This document shows positions 15,001 to 28,479 of a DNA stretch of 64,000 nucleotides, piece by piece. The position numbers and the translations under genes are program-made. The stretch's first letter is position 1; each line of letters opens with the position of its first letter. This DNA comes from Strigamia acuminata (lineage: Eukaryota > Arthropoda > Chilopoda > Geophilomorpha > Linotaeniidae): positions 9,449,605-9,513,604 of the forward strand of contig OX442321.1 in the NCBI GenBank assembly GCA_949358305.1, given 5' to 3'. Below the pieces are notes generated by a model. The model was not told the DNA's origin, did no database searches, and saw only the letters and a program-made list of their open reading frames with translations.

Positions 15001-15034
15001 CAGTTACGCACACTAAACAATTTCGTCTGGCCAT
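1..15034 (-). CDS. Glypican, dally/GPC3-GPC5 class (5' part; three exons, cut by window start)
   Basis: Cell-surface heparan-sulfate proteoglycan core protein that shapes Wnt, Hedgehog and BMP gradients. Three exons were joined in frame: 14791-15034, 14563-14721 and 1-439, all with GT donors and AG acceptors, giving about 280 residues. The first exon starts at an ATG followed by a hydrophobic signal peptide (MARRNCLVCVTAWCIVAW...). The CSEVREIF and CKAHNTCC cysteine motifs of the glypican N-terminal domain follow, then the helical core with KPFGDV-like RPFGDVARRL and SKSLQAARVFVQAL. That last stretch, and LFDALFPLVY, fit the GPC3/GPC5/Dally branch better than GPC4/6. The rest of the core, the glycosaminoglycan attachment sites and the GPI signal lie before base 1. 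The second intron (440-14562) is about 200 times longer than typical introns here. Family identity is secure; the subclass is inferred. Confidence 0.88.
1554..1567. promoter_or_regulatory. X-box-like palindrome (RFX site)
   Basis: GTTTCCATGGCAAC fits the RFX consensus GTNRCC-N(0-3)-RGYAAC except for one base in the left half. It lies in the glypican intron. Seen directly; binding is not shown. Confidence 0.4.
6172..6214. repeat. (TAAA)n microsatellite
   Basis: Imperfect AAAT/TAAA tetranucleotide array in the glypican intron. Confidence 0.7.
9578..9830. other. Unexplained sequence island with TAGAC repeats and small hairpins
   Basis: Composition changes here within the glypican intron. There are repeated ATAGAC/TAGACC words, a 6-bp stem AGACAG-TCTAT-CTGTCT near 9638-9654, and a repeated GATTCGA. 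On the minus strand there is a perfect RNA polymerase III B-box-like GGTTCGAATCC near 9761-9771. No A-box was found at a suitable distance and the flanks do not fold as a tRNA, so it may be a decayed SINE or chance. Confidence 0.25.
11282..11295. promoter_or_regulatory. X-box (RFX site)
   Basis: GTTGCCATGACAAC has one perfect half-site and one near-perfect half-site separated by AT. It lies in the glypican intron. Confidence 0.42.
11845..11906. mobile_element. 62-bp MITE-like element with CAGTCTCG...CGAGACTG ends
   Basis: An 8-bp perfect terminal inverted repeat bounds 62 bp, and the left end also forms its own stem (AGTCTCG-CCAAA-CGAGACT). CAGT...ACTG termini are common in Tc1/mariner-type MITEs. 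The flanking dinucleotides are not a clean TA duplication. It may be a relic or a regulatory hairpin. Confidence 0.25.
14326..14339. promoter_or_regulatory. Perfect palindromic X-box (RFX site)
   Basis: GTTGCCATGGCAAC is the full palindromic RFX consensus. It lies about 220 bp downstream of glypican exon 2, inside the long intron. Two weaker relatives are at 5202-5215 (ATAACCCTGGCAAC) and 6382-6395 (ATCACCATGGTGAC). Confidence 0.5.
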
Positions 15035-15642
15035 TGTTCACTTCAACTTGCTGTTACCGTCCGCGTTAATCCCTAGCTGGGTTGGAGAGAAGAAGGAGAC
15101 TTGAAAAACCGTACACACATAAGACAGATTTTTACAGATTTCACCGCCGATCTTCCATCAATGTCGACTCCGCAGATTCTGGCGTGCAGCACCCACCGCG
15201 CTCAGTGTACAAGTCCACTGACGACGCGGGGGAAAGGATGGAAAATCGAGAGCTTACACTTGATTGGTTGATAAATTCTGACGATCTGCGCACAACGGAT
15301 ATTCCCTTCGTCATCTTCTCGACGCATTACTCACTCGTGTTTGATAATTTGTGACGTTAATTAACAGTTTAGAAAAATGACAATTCTTGCCACGTGCCAG
15401 CCGTCTTCGCTGCAGCTCGCTGCAGATGTCGAGTACATCGTTGTAAACACGTTTGACCTTTGAGACCAATCTATTTTTTATTTTTTCCACAGAAAATAAT
15501 AAGTCACACTTTCACAGAAAATAGAAATGATGCGTGTATTTTATTTCGTTAACGATCTTAAATTGTGTTTAAGTAGGAAATTATATATGAAATGAGTTGA
15601 TAACATAAAAAACTTTTTCGCCTAACAGTCTGACGAACAGTT
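15035..15642. other. Spacer between glypican 5' end and MCM7 3' end
   Basis: This 608-bp spacer should hold the glypican promoter and 5' UTR (near 15035-15350) and the MCM7 3' UTR. The plus-strand open frame at 15082-15354 has no family resemblance and sits where the glypican leader should be, so I do not call it a gene. Confidence 0.5.
15540..15545 (-). terminator. Poly(A) signal candidate for MCM7
   Basis: AATAAA on the minus strand, about 100 nt beyond the MCM7 stop codon. Confidence 0.5.
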
Positions 15643-18610
<2,968 letters not shown>

Positions 18611-18707
18611 TCAATTAACCTTGATTTACGTAATGACAGGTATGCAGCGAGAATGTTTCTCTTTCGATCTTGAAGCAGAACTACAACAAAGAAAAGAAAT
18701 TTGCCGG

Positions 18708-18715
18708 GCGGGAAA
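18708..18715 (-). promoter_or_regulatory. E2F site in the MCM7/DCUN1D divergent promoter
   Basis: TTTCCCGC on the minus strand matches the E2F consensus TTTSSCGC exactly and lies 98 bp upstream of the MCM7 ATG. MCM genes are classical E2F targets, so an effect on MCM7 is likely. It sits in a 522-bp spacer shared with the oppositely oriented DCUN1D gene. Confidence 0.6.
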
Positions 18716-19132
18716 ACTCGGTGTACTCTCGTTCCCAAAGCTAAACTTAATTTTTATTCTCTCCACTAGAAAATTAATTATAAAAAAATAAAAATAAGAT
18801 GTAAATGTTGCATTACTTTTCGTAAAAATCTATTTTGTTTTATTTTTTAAAATTTCCTGGCTGTTGTTTATAAAAAAAAAACACTCGTGTTCTTCATTTT
18901 TGCAGAAAACCGGCATTTTCAACGTATATTTATAACTGTTGTGCCAGAACTCGACGGAATAGAAAAAAACAAAGAGAGATTCTGCGATTTATTGTCGAAA
19001 TCGAACTTTTGAAAGGAGCTTTCGTTTAATTTTTATAATGAAAAGTAATCGTGTCTTCAGTTATCTTATCTCGAAACTAAAACTTTTCAACCTTGTTTGA
19101 CATACCAACAGAATTCGAATTCATCCTTCACC

Positions 19133-20515
19133 ATGTGGCGATCATCCTCATTTAAGGTAATTTAAAAACCGAGTGATAATTACACTATTCCACGCAATTA
19201 AAAAAAAAAAATGACAAAACAAAACCAACCACGTTTTATAAATACTCCGGCCACAAGAAGCGGGCAATGCGCACGCGTGGTAATGAAGGCAGATTATCTG
19301 GAAGGAGTTCATGTAGAGATGGTAGGAAAAACGTACCTGAACTGCTAAATGAAGCAAAATCCGACTTGTCAAATAATTTTCCCATATTTCACGTATCTAA
19401 TTGTACCTTTCCTACCTTTAGCACAAGTTGAAATCAGCGCAAAAAGAGAAAGTAAAACAATTTATCGCCTTTACGCAGACTGGCGAGAGGACAGCAATCT
19501 ATTGCTTAACTCAACATGACTGGAAATTGGATATTGCATCGGATAATTTCTTTCAAAATCCCGAGCTGTATTTAAGAGAACCGAAAGCAACTATCGATAA
19601 AAAAAAATTAGAACATTTATATAATAGATATAAAGGTAGAAGCGAAGCATCAAACCAAGTTTTCTAGTCTTAATTTGTGTATTTTTACCGCAGATCCGTC
19701 AGAAACAGATAAAATTACAGCGGAAGGCGTAATGAAGTTTTTAGACGATATGGGACTTAGTCCAGAAAGCCTTTTAGTCCTCATTATTGCGTGGAAATTC
19801 AAAGCGGCGATGCAATGCGAATTCACAAAAGAGGAATTTGTTAGTGGAATGACTGATTTAGGGTGCGTATTTCGATTCGGGTAAAGAAAAATCATTGAGT
19901 TTGTTACGTTTGTTTGATCAGATGCGATTCAATCGACAAGTTAAAGGCGAAACTGAGCACACTTGAAACAGAACTTCGAGATATTTCAAAATTTAAAGAT
20001 TTTTATCATTTTACTTTTAATTATGCGAAAAATCCGGGTCAAAAAGGATTAGGTAAGTTCGATTCGCCGCTCATTATCACGCTTTTTGTTAAATAAAGTG
20101 CTAATAATCATTTTATAACAGATTTAGATATGGCAATTGCTTATTGGAATATTGTATTATCGGGACGGTTTAAGTTTTTAGATCTCTGGTGTCGATTTTT
20201 ACAAGTAAATATCCGCTTTTTATCAAATTTCCTACGGGTTTTTAATTCTAATTTCCGTTAGGAACATCACAAACGGTCAATTCCCAAAGATACATGGAAT
20301 CTACTGTTAGATTTCAGTAATATGATAAGTGATGACATGAGTAATTACGATGAAGAAGGTAAAAACTAAATAATTTTTAAAAAAATAAATAAATTTACCG
20401 AAATTTGTTGGTAGGTGCGTGGCCTGTATTGATAGATGATTTTGTCGAGTTCGCCAGACCGCTCATTAAAAAGAACAGCAGCAGTAACACAACGATGAAG
20501 AGCACAACAGTTTAA
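19133..20515 (+). CDS. DCUN1D1: DCN1-like protein (DCUN1D1/2 type), complete, 7 exons
   Basis: Scaffold E3 that helps UBC12 attach NEDD8 to cullins. Exons: 19133-19156, 19422-19635, 19694-19862, 19922-20052, 20122-20204, 20262-20358 and 20415-20515, all in frame. It has the N-terminal UBA-like domain ([14 protein letters not shown]..., [14 protein letters not shown]) and the C-terminal PONY/cullin-binding domain ([67 protein letters not shown]). The last two blocks are nearly identical to vertebrate DCUN1D1/2. The ATG in exon 1 has a CACC context and adds MWRSSSFK before HKLKS. That is slightly longer than the vertebrate start and is the least certain part. No N-myristoylation glycine is seen, so it is not the DCUN1D3 type. 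Confidence 0.95.
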
Positions 20516-20770
20516 CTGCCATTACTATTAACGAATTGAAAGTTTCATCCTAATTAAAAATATTACAGAAATCTCCACTTGTACATAGCTATCATTTCTT
20601 ATAGGCTTTCAATATTAGTATATTTTTTGTTTAGTTTTGATGTGTAAAAGAACAAAAACAATTTTAAAATTTTATGGTTTAATACATAAAAGAAAAATCA
20701 ATTTGCTTTGTATTGAAGTGCCCTTTTTTTCTTTACAGTTTTTCACATTTTCATTAGAACGTTCTGTAGG

Positions 20771-20776
20771 AATAAA
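20771..20776 (+). terminator. Poly(A) signal candidate for DCUN1D
   Basis: AATAAA 256 nt after the DCUN1D stop. The convergent TTC14 signal is about 140 bp further on. Confidence 0.45.
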
Positions 20777-20917
20777 TTATTTTCACTACTGGCAAGGTTT
20801 GGCAAACTTATGCTTTTACTCAGTTGCCTTATTTCCAAATAACACCAAACCCGACAATTTGTAAAACCCAAATAAGAAACAAAAAACACTTAGAAATCCG
20901 AAATGAAATTACGAACC

Positions 20918-20923
20918 TTTATT
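20918..20923 (-). terminator. Poly(A) signal candidate for TTC14
   Basis: AATAAA on the minus strand about 165 nt beyond the TTC14 stop. Confidence 0.45.
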
Positions 20924-21085
20924 ACGTCTCTTAAAACGGAAGAAAAAGAAATCGACAATTTCACTTAAAATGAGTTAATAGTTAAGAAACACGCAAATTA
21001 AAAACAACATTACACAGAAAAAGTGAGAAATATCACTGGAAAAAAGGAGAAAGTGTTTTCCTTGTCATTTTGGAATAAAATCTTA

Positions 21086-24000
21086 TTACCACATTCCTTT
21101 CTTCTTTATATCCTTATTCTTAGCCAAACTCTCGGCCTTTTTCTGAGCTTTGTGCTGCTTCAGAAGGTTCTCCACCTCCTCCACACTATGAAATGACTTG
21201 CTGTCACCATCCCCCTCGTTTTCCACCCTTTCGGGCGTTTGAGCCCGCGCCAACTCGTCGTCCGCAGTTACAGCTTCATCCTTGTAATACGGAACGACGG
21301 CCCGCGTTACAATTCCAGGTTTCGTAGCACCGTCTCGCCCACTGCCCCGTCTTCTGGCACCTCTTCCCTCGCCGCGCCCACGACCCGGACGTTGAGATCT
21401 AAAGGGAAAAGTTCCTCGTCCGCGTCCTCTATTCGGCGACCGCGAGTTGCCGCCACCTCTGAGTTCGGCGCCGCCCCTGGAATATGGCCGAGTCGAAGCC
21501 CCGCGAGAACGAAACGGACGTCGAGAGGAATACGACTCGTTTGAATGCAAATTCGACCGCGAATAATACTTATCCGAAGAAGGAGACCTGGATCGAGATC
21601 TGGATCGATACGAGGATTTACGGCGCTTCGGAAAGCGACTTCTGGAGCCCGAACGCGACCGAGAACTGTACGACCGAGACCGGGAGCGGGAATGAGAATA
21701 GGATCGTGAACGGCTGCTTCTCGACGTCGAACGAGAAAAACTGCGACGGCGCGACCTGGATGTGCTGCGCGAACGACGTCGTTTGTTCCTAGAATTCCGA
21801 GTGTACGATCTAGAACGAGACCGGCTTCTCGAGCGCGATCTGTGCTTGTCGCGACGCGGATCTTGATATTTCGGTCTTGCTGGCGGTAAAAACAACGTTT
21901 TACTGCCGGGTTTTTTTTCGACCACTTTCTTCGGGCCGGTATTTTCAGCGTTCGGTGCTTTCTCCAACGATGAGAATATATTTATCGGCACAACGGTCTT
22001 TCGGTCTTCGAGTTTCAACGGCTTGAAGTTGTTAACCCACATCGATGAACCCGCTTTGTCGTCGGAGGTTGTCGATGCGTTCAATTCGGGATCTCCAGTC
22101 TCCTTCGGTGGTAATTTGCTCAAGTATCTTTTGCCAATACTTTCCATTTGATCCGCTTTCATGACAAAAGTTACTTTTGGTGACGGGCATTTTCCACTTG
22201 AGTCGAGTTCTTCTGATTTCCGATTTGTTCTACAAAGAGATCTTGTTCAATAAAACATTTATTTTATTTTTTATTTCACATTATTACCTCTTATTGCCCT
22301 TCGCGTCGCAATCATCCGAGATTGTTGTGTCGAATTTTTTATAATAAGAGTTCAAACGAGCTTCCAAGTCTTCAAAATCTAATCCCGATGTAGCTGTTGC
22401 TTCGCTCGATCTAAGACACAAATGAAATTACAAGTGAAATAATCTCCACATTCGGTCGTGGGTTTATTTGGTTTCTAAATCTCACGGTAAAAATTGCGAC
22501 TCGTGAGGGAAATCTTTTCCTTTATCGGAAAGCATTTTGTCCGCAAACTCCAAGAAACTTTCATTTTTTTTCAATCCCGTTTTTTCATTTTCGATCCGAT
22601 TTTTCCCTACAAATTTTCCACAAAATTATTTCTCATTTTTTTAATTTTCTTTTTTACGATTTCTCTACCACTTCGTTCTTCTCTTATATTTAATCGATAT
22701 CCTCTGGGTAAAATCTTCTTTTCCTGGGGCTTATCGTTCCAATTATTCTTTCCAGGACTCCTTTTTCTACAAATTAAAAATAAAAATTATTCCAAGAAAA
22801 CATTCCGATATTTTTTACCTCGATTTGGATCGTGGCGACGGTGATCTAGACGACGTTGAATCGGACGACGATCCGGACGAGGAGGTTGAAGACGAAGACG
22901 ACGATCGCCCCCGATGTTTAATTCTAATTAAATTTAAAAAAAAAAATTAAAAACAAAGATGAATCCAAAACTCCACCATTTAAATTTTACTTCTTTTCTT
23001 TTTTTTCCTTTTTTAACAACTGCTTCAATTTTTCCCTCGTATTACTTGACGACGGTTCATTCGCTTCTTTTTTCGAATTTTTTACTTCAACAATTTGAAC
23101 TTCCCGCTCTTGTTTCTACAGAGAAATCCAATCAACATTATAAAGAACATTTCTGCTTATTTCATTTACAGCTTTCTGGTTTGCTTTTTCTTTAACTTCT
23201 AATGAATGAATGGCTTCGTTTGCTTCTCGATGATCAGGATTAAATTGCAGCGCCTTATAAAACAACTTATACGCCATTTTATTATCACTTTTGTCTTCGT
23301 GTCTAGAAAAATTAATCAACAATGTTTAATTTGATATAACATCTATTAATTATTGCACTTACTGTCTGCCTAGAGCGACTAAAGTTTCCACCATGTATTT
23401 ACGAGCATTGTGGTGTTTGGGATTTATCTCTATGGCCAGTTCAAAATCTTCCAGCGCTCGGGTGAAATTGCAATTATTTGCAAATCTATTTTTTTAAAAT
23501 AAAAATTGAATTCAAAATCAAATGTATGGATGTAACGGATTATTACAGAGCTCCTCTTGCTACGAGAGCTTCAACATTCTCCGGATCGATTTGCAAAGCC
23601 TTGTTTAGGCACTGGAACGCCTCGGTATGCCGACCGGCTTTAAAATGACTAATGCCATCAGCAACGCTTGAAAAACGATGTAAAAAAGTACGTTATTATT
23701 CATTCGTTCGCATAAATAGTTACCCGCGTCAACCTTTGCAATGCCCATTTGGCTGCTTGTTCTTTTCGCAAAGAAATTGCATATTCTTCCGTAACATATT
23801 CTTTTCTGCATAAAAATTCTTATTTTAATTGATTTAAATTGAGATTATTTAAATTTTTAATTTTTTTAATTTTTTTTATTTTTAATTGTTTGTTTTTTTT
23901 TTTTCTTCAATTTTTTTTACCCATTCTCTATAATAAAAAATTAATGTCAGTTCAAAATAATAATAAAAAATATATTGAACAAAAATTAAGAAAATAATAA

Positions 24001-25340
24001 ATAAATTTTTCAATTAAAATTCTCAACTTACTCATGCAACCCACTCATGAGTGATGGCCTGTCTTTGTTTAAACCCATTATATCGCAAATGTAGGGAACG
24101 TTGCTCGGATTCATAAAGCCGGTTGACTGTTCCAGTACAGTTTCGTACATAGCACCGTGTAATTTGGTTGTTTTTCTGAAATAAAACATTTTATTTAATA
24201 TTCTATCGTTTAGTTTAAGGTGAGAAAAAATTACCTAAAATTAGATGGCAAATTCTCTTCACTTATTAAGCCCTAAAATAAACAAAACGAACGATTAGAA
24301 ATGAACTATTGAAACGAAATCTGGACTAAATTCACCAATTTCATTTTAGCATGTGTTGGGTTGCAATCACTCTTCATAGAAATTATAATTTTCTCTTCTT
24401 CAGGCATAACTTCTAACACCACACCTAAATAACAAAAAATAATAATACAAAAATTGTAAAAAATTACATTACCGTAAAAAAAATAATCAAACTACATCGA
24501 ATCAAATCTTTTATTTGGTAAGTATCGATCGGGCTCTCGTGCGCCGACACAGCCACAGCTTGATTGATAGGACACAAAGCCTATAAAATAAAATACATTT
24601 TAAAAAAATTGTAAAATTCAATTTACTCAATTCCAAAACACATGCCTTGATATCAAGATCGTAAATCTCCCTAATGGGTCCTGCGTCCACACACAAAAGC
24701 TTGAGAATAAATCCAATTGCCTGCTTCGCATGAATAATTCCGATCACAATATCGCCTTTCCTTAAACACTGAAGAGAATTAATTAATTAAAAAAATTCCC
24801 AAAAAATGATAATTTTTTCTAAAATCTTTAATCAATACGGTATGTTACCTCTAAAAAGTGTTTATGTCTCTCTTTTTCCGGAACTCCCATAAACGCTTCG
24901 AGTGGAGGCATAACAGCATAATTGTCTTCAACAGACAATTTAAACCAATGTGTGCAATCGTCAGAAATTTTCTTTCTTCATATACATTACCGTCATCGTC
25001 CAAATCAAGCAGCATCATTGAAGTTCTTTGCTTTGGCTTCTTAAATAACATGTGAGCTTTTCGACTTATGAATTCGAGAATTCGACATCGTTTCGTACCA
25101 TCCTCCAGTCTAAAAAAATAAAATAAAAACATCCAAATAAAAAAATAATTAAATACTAAATTTATAAAATATCCTCATTCGAACTCACTTTGGATCTTTA
25201 TACCGTTTGTGGAAATCAGAGTAAGTCACCTGCCGTGGATCCACGAGGGTTAAAATATCCATGCCGCAAAATTTTGCCATAGAACGTAGCAAATCATTGC
25301 CATGAAAATTCAGAGCCCTCTCTAGCAATTCGGGCTCCAT
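21086..25340 (-). CDS. TTC14: TTC14: S1-domain and TPR protein with RS/RGG-rich tail, 17 exons
   Basis: Nuclear, RNA-associated family; exact role poorly known. Exons (high to low): 25189-25340, 24849-25109, 24646-24768, 24496-24580, 24336-24424, 24235-24272, 24032-24175, 23734-23805, 23547-23666, 23363-23485, 23170-23302, 22991-23115, 22819-22923, 22669-22766, 22486-22606, 22288-22410 and 21086-22229. The order is N-terminal region, S1 RNA-binding domain ([17 protein letters not shown]), then TPR units ([43 protein letters not shown]), then Lys/Ser-rich, Arg-Ser dipeptides and RGG/GRGRG repeats, ending IKKKGMW. Exon 2 reads in frame only if one base is added in an A4 run (24968-24971). The intron at 24581-24645 has a GC donor. 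Exons 8 and 14 use weak donors and are less certain. Confidence 0.9.
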
Positions 25341-26072
25341 TTTTACAATTTTTTTTTATTACCGCTTTTGTTTTGTTTTCAGTTCTTTAAAGTACAAAAC
25401 AAGGAATCAAATTTAACGGCAATCAAAACCGAAAAAAAATATGGGTTCAAAAGAAAGGCACTAACGATATTAATGAATATTGATCGAGTTAAACTACCGT
25501 AGTGGGAGCAGCGAGATATGTTTTAAACGCTCTTCAGGATCTTTGATCGCCAAATAAAAGAAAACAACTGGAACTAAATTCTATTTCACACAATTAATTC
25601 ATAGACTGGATGAATTCCTGCATGTGTATACCTATACGTCTGTCGTACGTGTGTTTACTAAGAGCGCCGTTTGCGTTTTATCTTCATCAATAAGAACCCG
25701 AAATTGAATTTTTCTTCGATGTCTGCCACCACGGAAGACGCAGCGACCATCGCTGAAAGAAAAGGTGCGCGCTTTGTAGAAAAAACGGAACCGGAAATAC
25801 AATAATTCATTCTGTCTAGCCGTACATTATTTGTTATATTATTTTCTATTTTAAGTGTTGAAGTGTCTTCCAAGAAAGATTCTAATTTTAAAATGTTTTT
25901 AAATGTTCGATAAGAAAAATATAAGGGAAGTTGTTGATAACGAAAGAGTGCGCCGCGTACAATTGCGTGTGATTAGAGTTGCATTGTGGGAAGAGACAAA
26001 GCGCACTTCGCCATTTTGGTGATATCGTCGCATACAGTTGATCTTTTCGCTATTTCTCTTCGCGTAAACAAA
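25341..26072. promoter_or_regulatory. Divergent TTC14/ARGLU1 promoter spacer
   Basis: A 732-bp spacer lies between two oppositely oriented start codons. Near the ARGLU1 side it holds CGCCATTTTGG (26009-26019), which matches the YY1 core, and a nearby TTGTGGGA. No TATA box is evident at a fitting distance. A shared core promoter is inferred from geometry. Confidence 0.5.
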
Positions 26073-28479
26073 ATGGGCCGATCGCGAACTCGTAGCCGCT
26101 CACCGAGACACAGGCACAGAAGTAAACACAACAAAAAACGATCGCGATCGCGCGATAGAACGAACAAAAATCGACATCATCCTTCACGAAGTCGATCGCG
26201 AGACAGAAGTTACAAATCAAGGTACGCATTATCGACTCTTACAAAAGCATAATGAAATATTCAATTTTTGTGTTTGCAATCCAGGAAAAGGTCGAGGTCA
26301 TCTTCATCATCCGGCACAAGCAGTGAGGAATTAGACGAGTTTGGTCGTGCGGTGAATTTTCGAGACATGAAAAAACGCGAAGAAGTGGAAAGGTTGGCGG
26401 AATTGGAGAGACAAAGGTATAAAACGTCATTAAAACAGGTTTAAGGTCGAGACTTAGATGGTTATTTGTACTTTAGGCGTCAGAAGGAGTTGGAATCGAA
26501 AGTTATTGAGGAAGAGACGGCCAAAAGGATAGAAGAATTAGTTGCGAAACGTGTCGAAGAGGAATTGGAGAAGCGTAAAGATGAGATTGAAGCGGAAGTT
26601 TTAAGGAGAGTTGAAGAAGCAAAACGAATTATGGAGAAGCAAATGTTGGAAGAATTGGAGCGACGACGGCAGGCTGAGTTGGCTGAACAGACTAAGAAAG
26701 AGGTAATGCTGATTTGGAGGAGACTGACGAAGCGCTCTACTGCCACAGGCTAGAGTTGGTGCATCTTGCTTGTGCTGGGGATAGAAAAACAAACTTCTAT
26801 AATGGTTAATTGTCTCAGCCAAAGTATTGCAACAACTCATTTTACTCGCGATATCAACGTGCAAACCAAGTTTTTTATTTTTTTATTTTATTTTTTTAAT
26901 GTTTAACTCTCTTTCAGTTTTTTGTTTTTATTTTTGTTTTGTTTTATTTATTCAGTTTTTTAACATTTAACTTGTTTTTCAGTTTATTTATTTTTAATTT
27001 TTTTTATTTTTTATTTTTTAACAAACAAAAAAACTAAAAACTTCGGTTTTGACACATTTCTCAGTTGATATCAAACGCCTGAAAGAAGAACGATAATTTA
27101 GTAAATATAATACATCTTCATCGACTTGAAAACCGCCAGTAAAAATTAAATTAAAAAAAAAAAACAAAAAAAAAAAACAACATTTGGACCCATTGATACT
27201 GTATATTTCTTAAGCTTTCTCTCCAGGTTCCCTAAACGACACTTGTTTCTGAATGGCAACCAACATCTGTGAGTTTTTTTTAAAATCCTGTACTAGATTT
27301 TTTATCCATAAAAAAAAAAGAAAAAAAATGAAAATTTAAAAAAAAAAGTGAAACTCGACCAAAAATATGCACAAAATTGTAAGAGTAAATTGGATCAAAA
27401 GAAATTGGACGATTAAAAATGTAACGAATAAAAATTGATCCAATTTAGTCGATTGAAAAGTAGAATACTCAGTGTAGTAGGTGAGAACGGATAAAAATGT
27501 AATTTGATTGTAAAAATTGGTAAATTTTTCGTCAACTACACCTCTATTCTGCGAATTGTTGATGTGGAAAACGAACAAGTTTAGCTAGTTTGGGTGAAAT
27601 GTAGACGAGCTCAGGTGTGGTCTCCCTGTAGATGCAAAGACGAGTGCTGCCAGTTTGTTTACGGGAAGGGAAAGGGTTAATTACCGAGTGAACAGGCTGC
27701 TTTAGAGAAGACAAAGGGAGAAAGAGAAAATGAGAAAATGATGCTGATTTAGGAAGCGAGGCGATGGTACAGTGCTTGCAGTAAACAAAGGTATTTTTTC
27801 ACTCTTCCTTTATTTTCATTTGCCATTTTTCCCGTGTTGGGAAGAAAATTGTACATACAAGTATATAAAAATATTTGTTCTTATTGTGTTTATAATTGGA
27901 GTTAATTGACGAATTTATTTGTGTTCCTGTTGATTGATCTGGATTTTGTATGTAGATTTATTTGAACTAGATAATAAACTTTAAAATGAAATCCAGCTCT
28001 GGTTTGATATTGAGCACAAATCGCGTTTTTTTATGCATAAATTTATTTGCGATCCCATGTAAATGTCTACAATTATTATCATTCTAATCCCATTTTGTTG
28101 TAAAAGTATTAATTTATATTTCGTTTTCTTTCTAACTGTAAACACTGACAATTTGTATCTGTTTTGTAGAACGAAGAGCGGAAAAAGAGGGAAGATTTAG
28201 AGAGAATTATCGAAGAAAACAACAGAAAGATCGAAGACCAACAAAGGAAATTGGTAATAACAAAAGTTAATAAATCCAAACTAAAATTAAATCAGATTAA
28301 AAATTAATCTTCAGGCTGAAGACCGGTTGGCCATGATCGAAGAACAACGGCGTTTAGACGAGGAAAGACACCGCTTACAGAGAGAACAAGACAAACAAGT
28401 GAAAGAGGAGCAGACGAAAATTCTGAACAGAGGCAAGATACGACCAAAATTATCTTTTTCCCTGAAACCCACAAGCTGA
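26073..28479 (+). CDS. ARGLU1: Arginine and glutamate-rich protein 1, complete, 5 exons
   Basis: Nuclear splicing modulator and Mediator/nuclear-receptor coactivator. Exons: 26073-26221, 26285-26416, 26477-26702, 28170-28253 and 28315-28479. The start [19 protein letters not shown] opens an Arg/Ser-rich N-terminal third. The rest is the highly conserved Glu/Arg-rich helical domain ([40 protein letters not shown]), ending [13 protein letters not shown] against [12 protein letters not shown] in vertebrates. Introns 1, 2 and 4 are about 60 bp, while intron 3 (26703-28169) is 1,467 bp. Reading through the exon 3 donor gives 17 further codons and then a stop at 26751-26753. The vertebrate gene autoregulates through intron retention and a poison exon. 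Confidence 0.96.
27632..27790 (+). other. Candidate poison exon inside ARGLU1 intron 3
   Basis: This is a 159-nt stretch with acceptor CTCCCTGTAG and donor AAAG|GTATTT, richer in G and purines than the surrounding intron. It has GAA-rich, splicing-enhancer-like runs near 27705-27745. If spliced after exon 3 it reads ATG CAA AGA ... ACC GAG TGA, giving a premature stop. Seen in sequence; use as an exon is inference from the known behaviour of ARGLU1. Confidence 0.35.

Noticed and set aside
15082-15354. 90-codon plus-strand frame upstream of glypican
   Set aside because: It overlaps the expected glypican leader and promoter and shows no homology known to me.
21239-21792. Two plus-strand open frames of about 100 codons
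   Set aside because: They are antisense shadows of the Arg/Ser- and Gly-rich TTC14 exon, whose base bias keeps the other strand open.
24970-24990. 14-nt or 19-nt micro-intron in TTC14 exon 2
   Set aside because: The GT...AG options there are far shorter than any plausible spliceosomal intron; a one-base homopolymer indel explains the frame and phase better.
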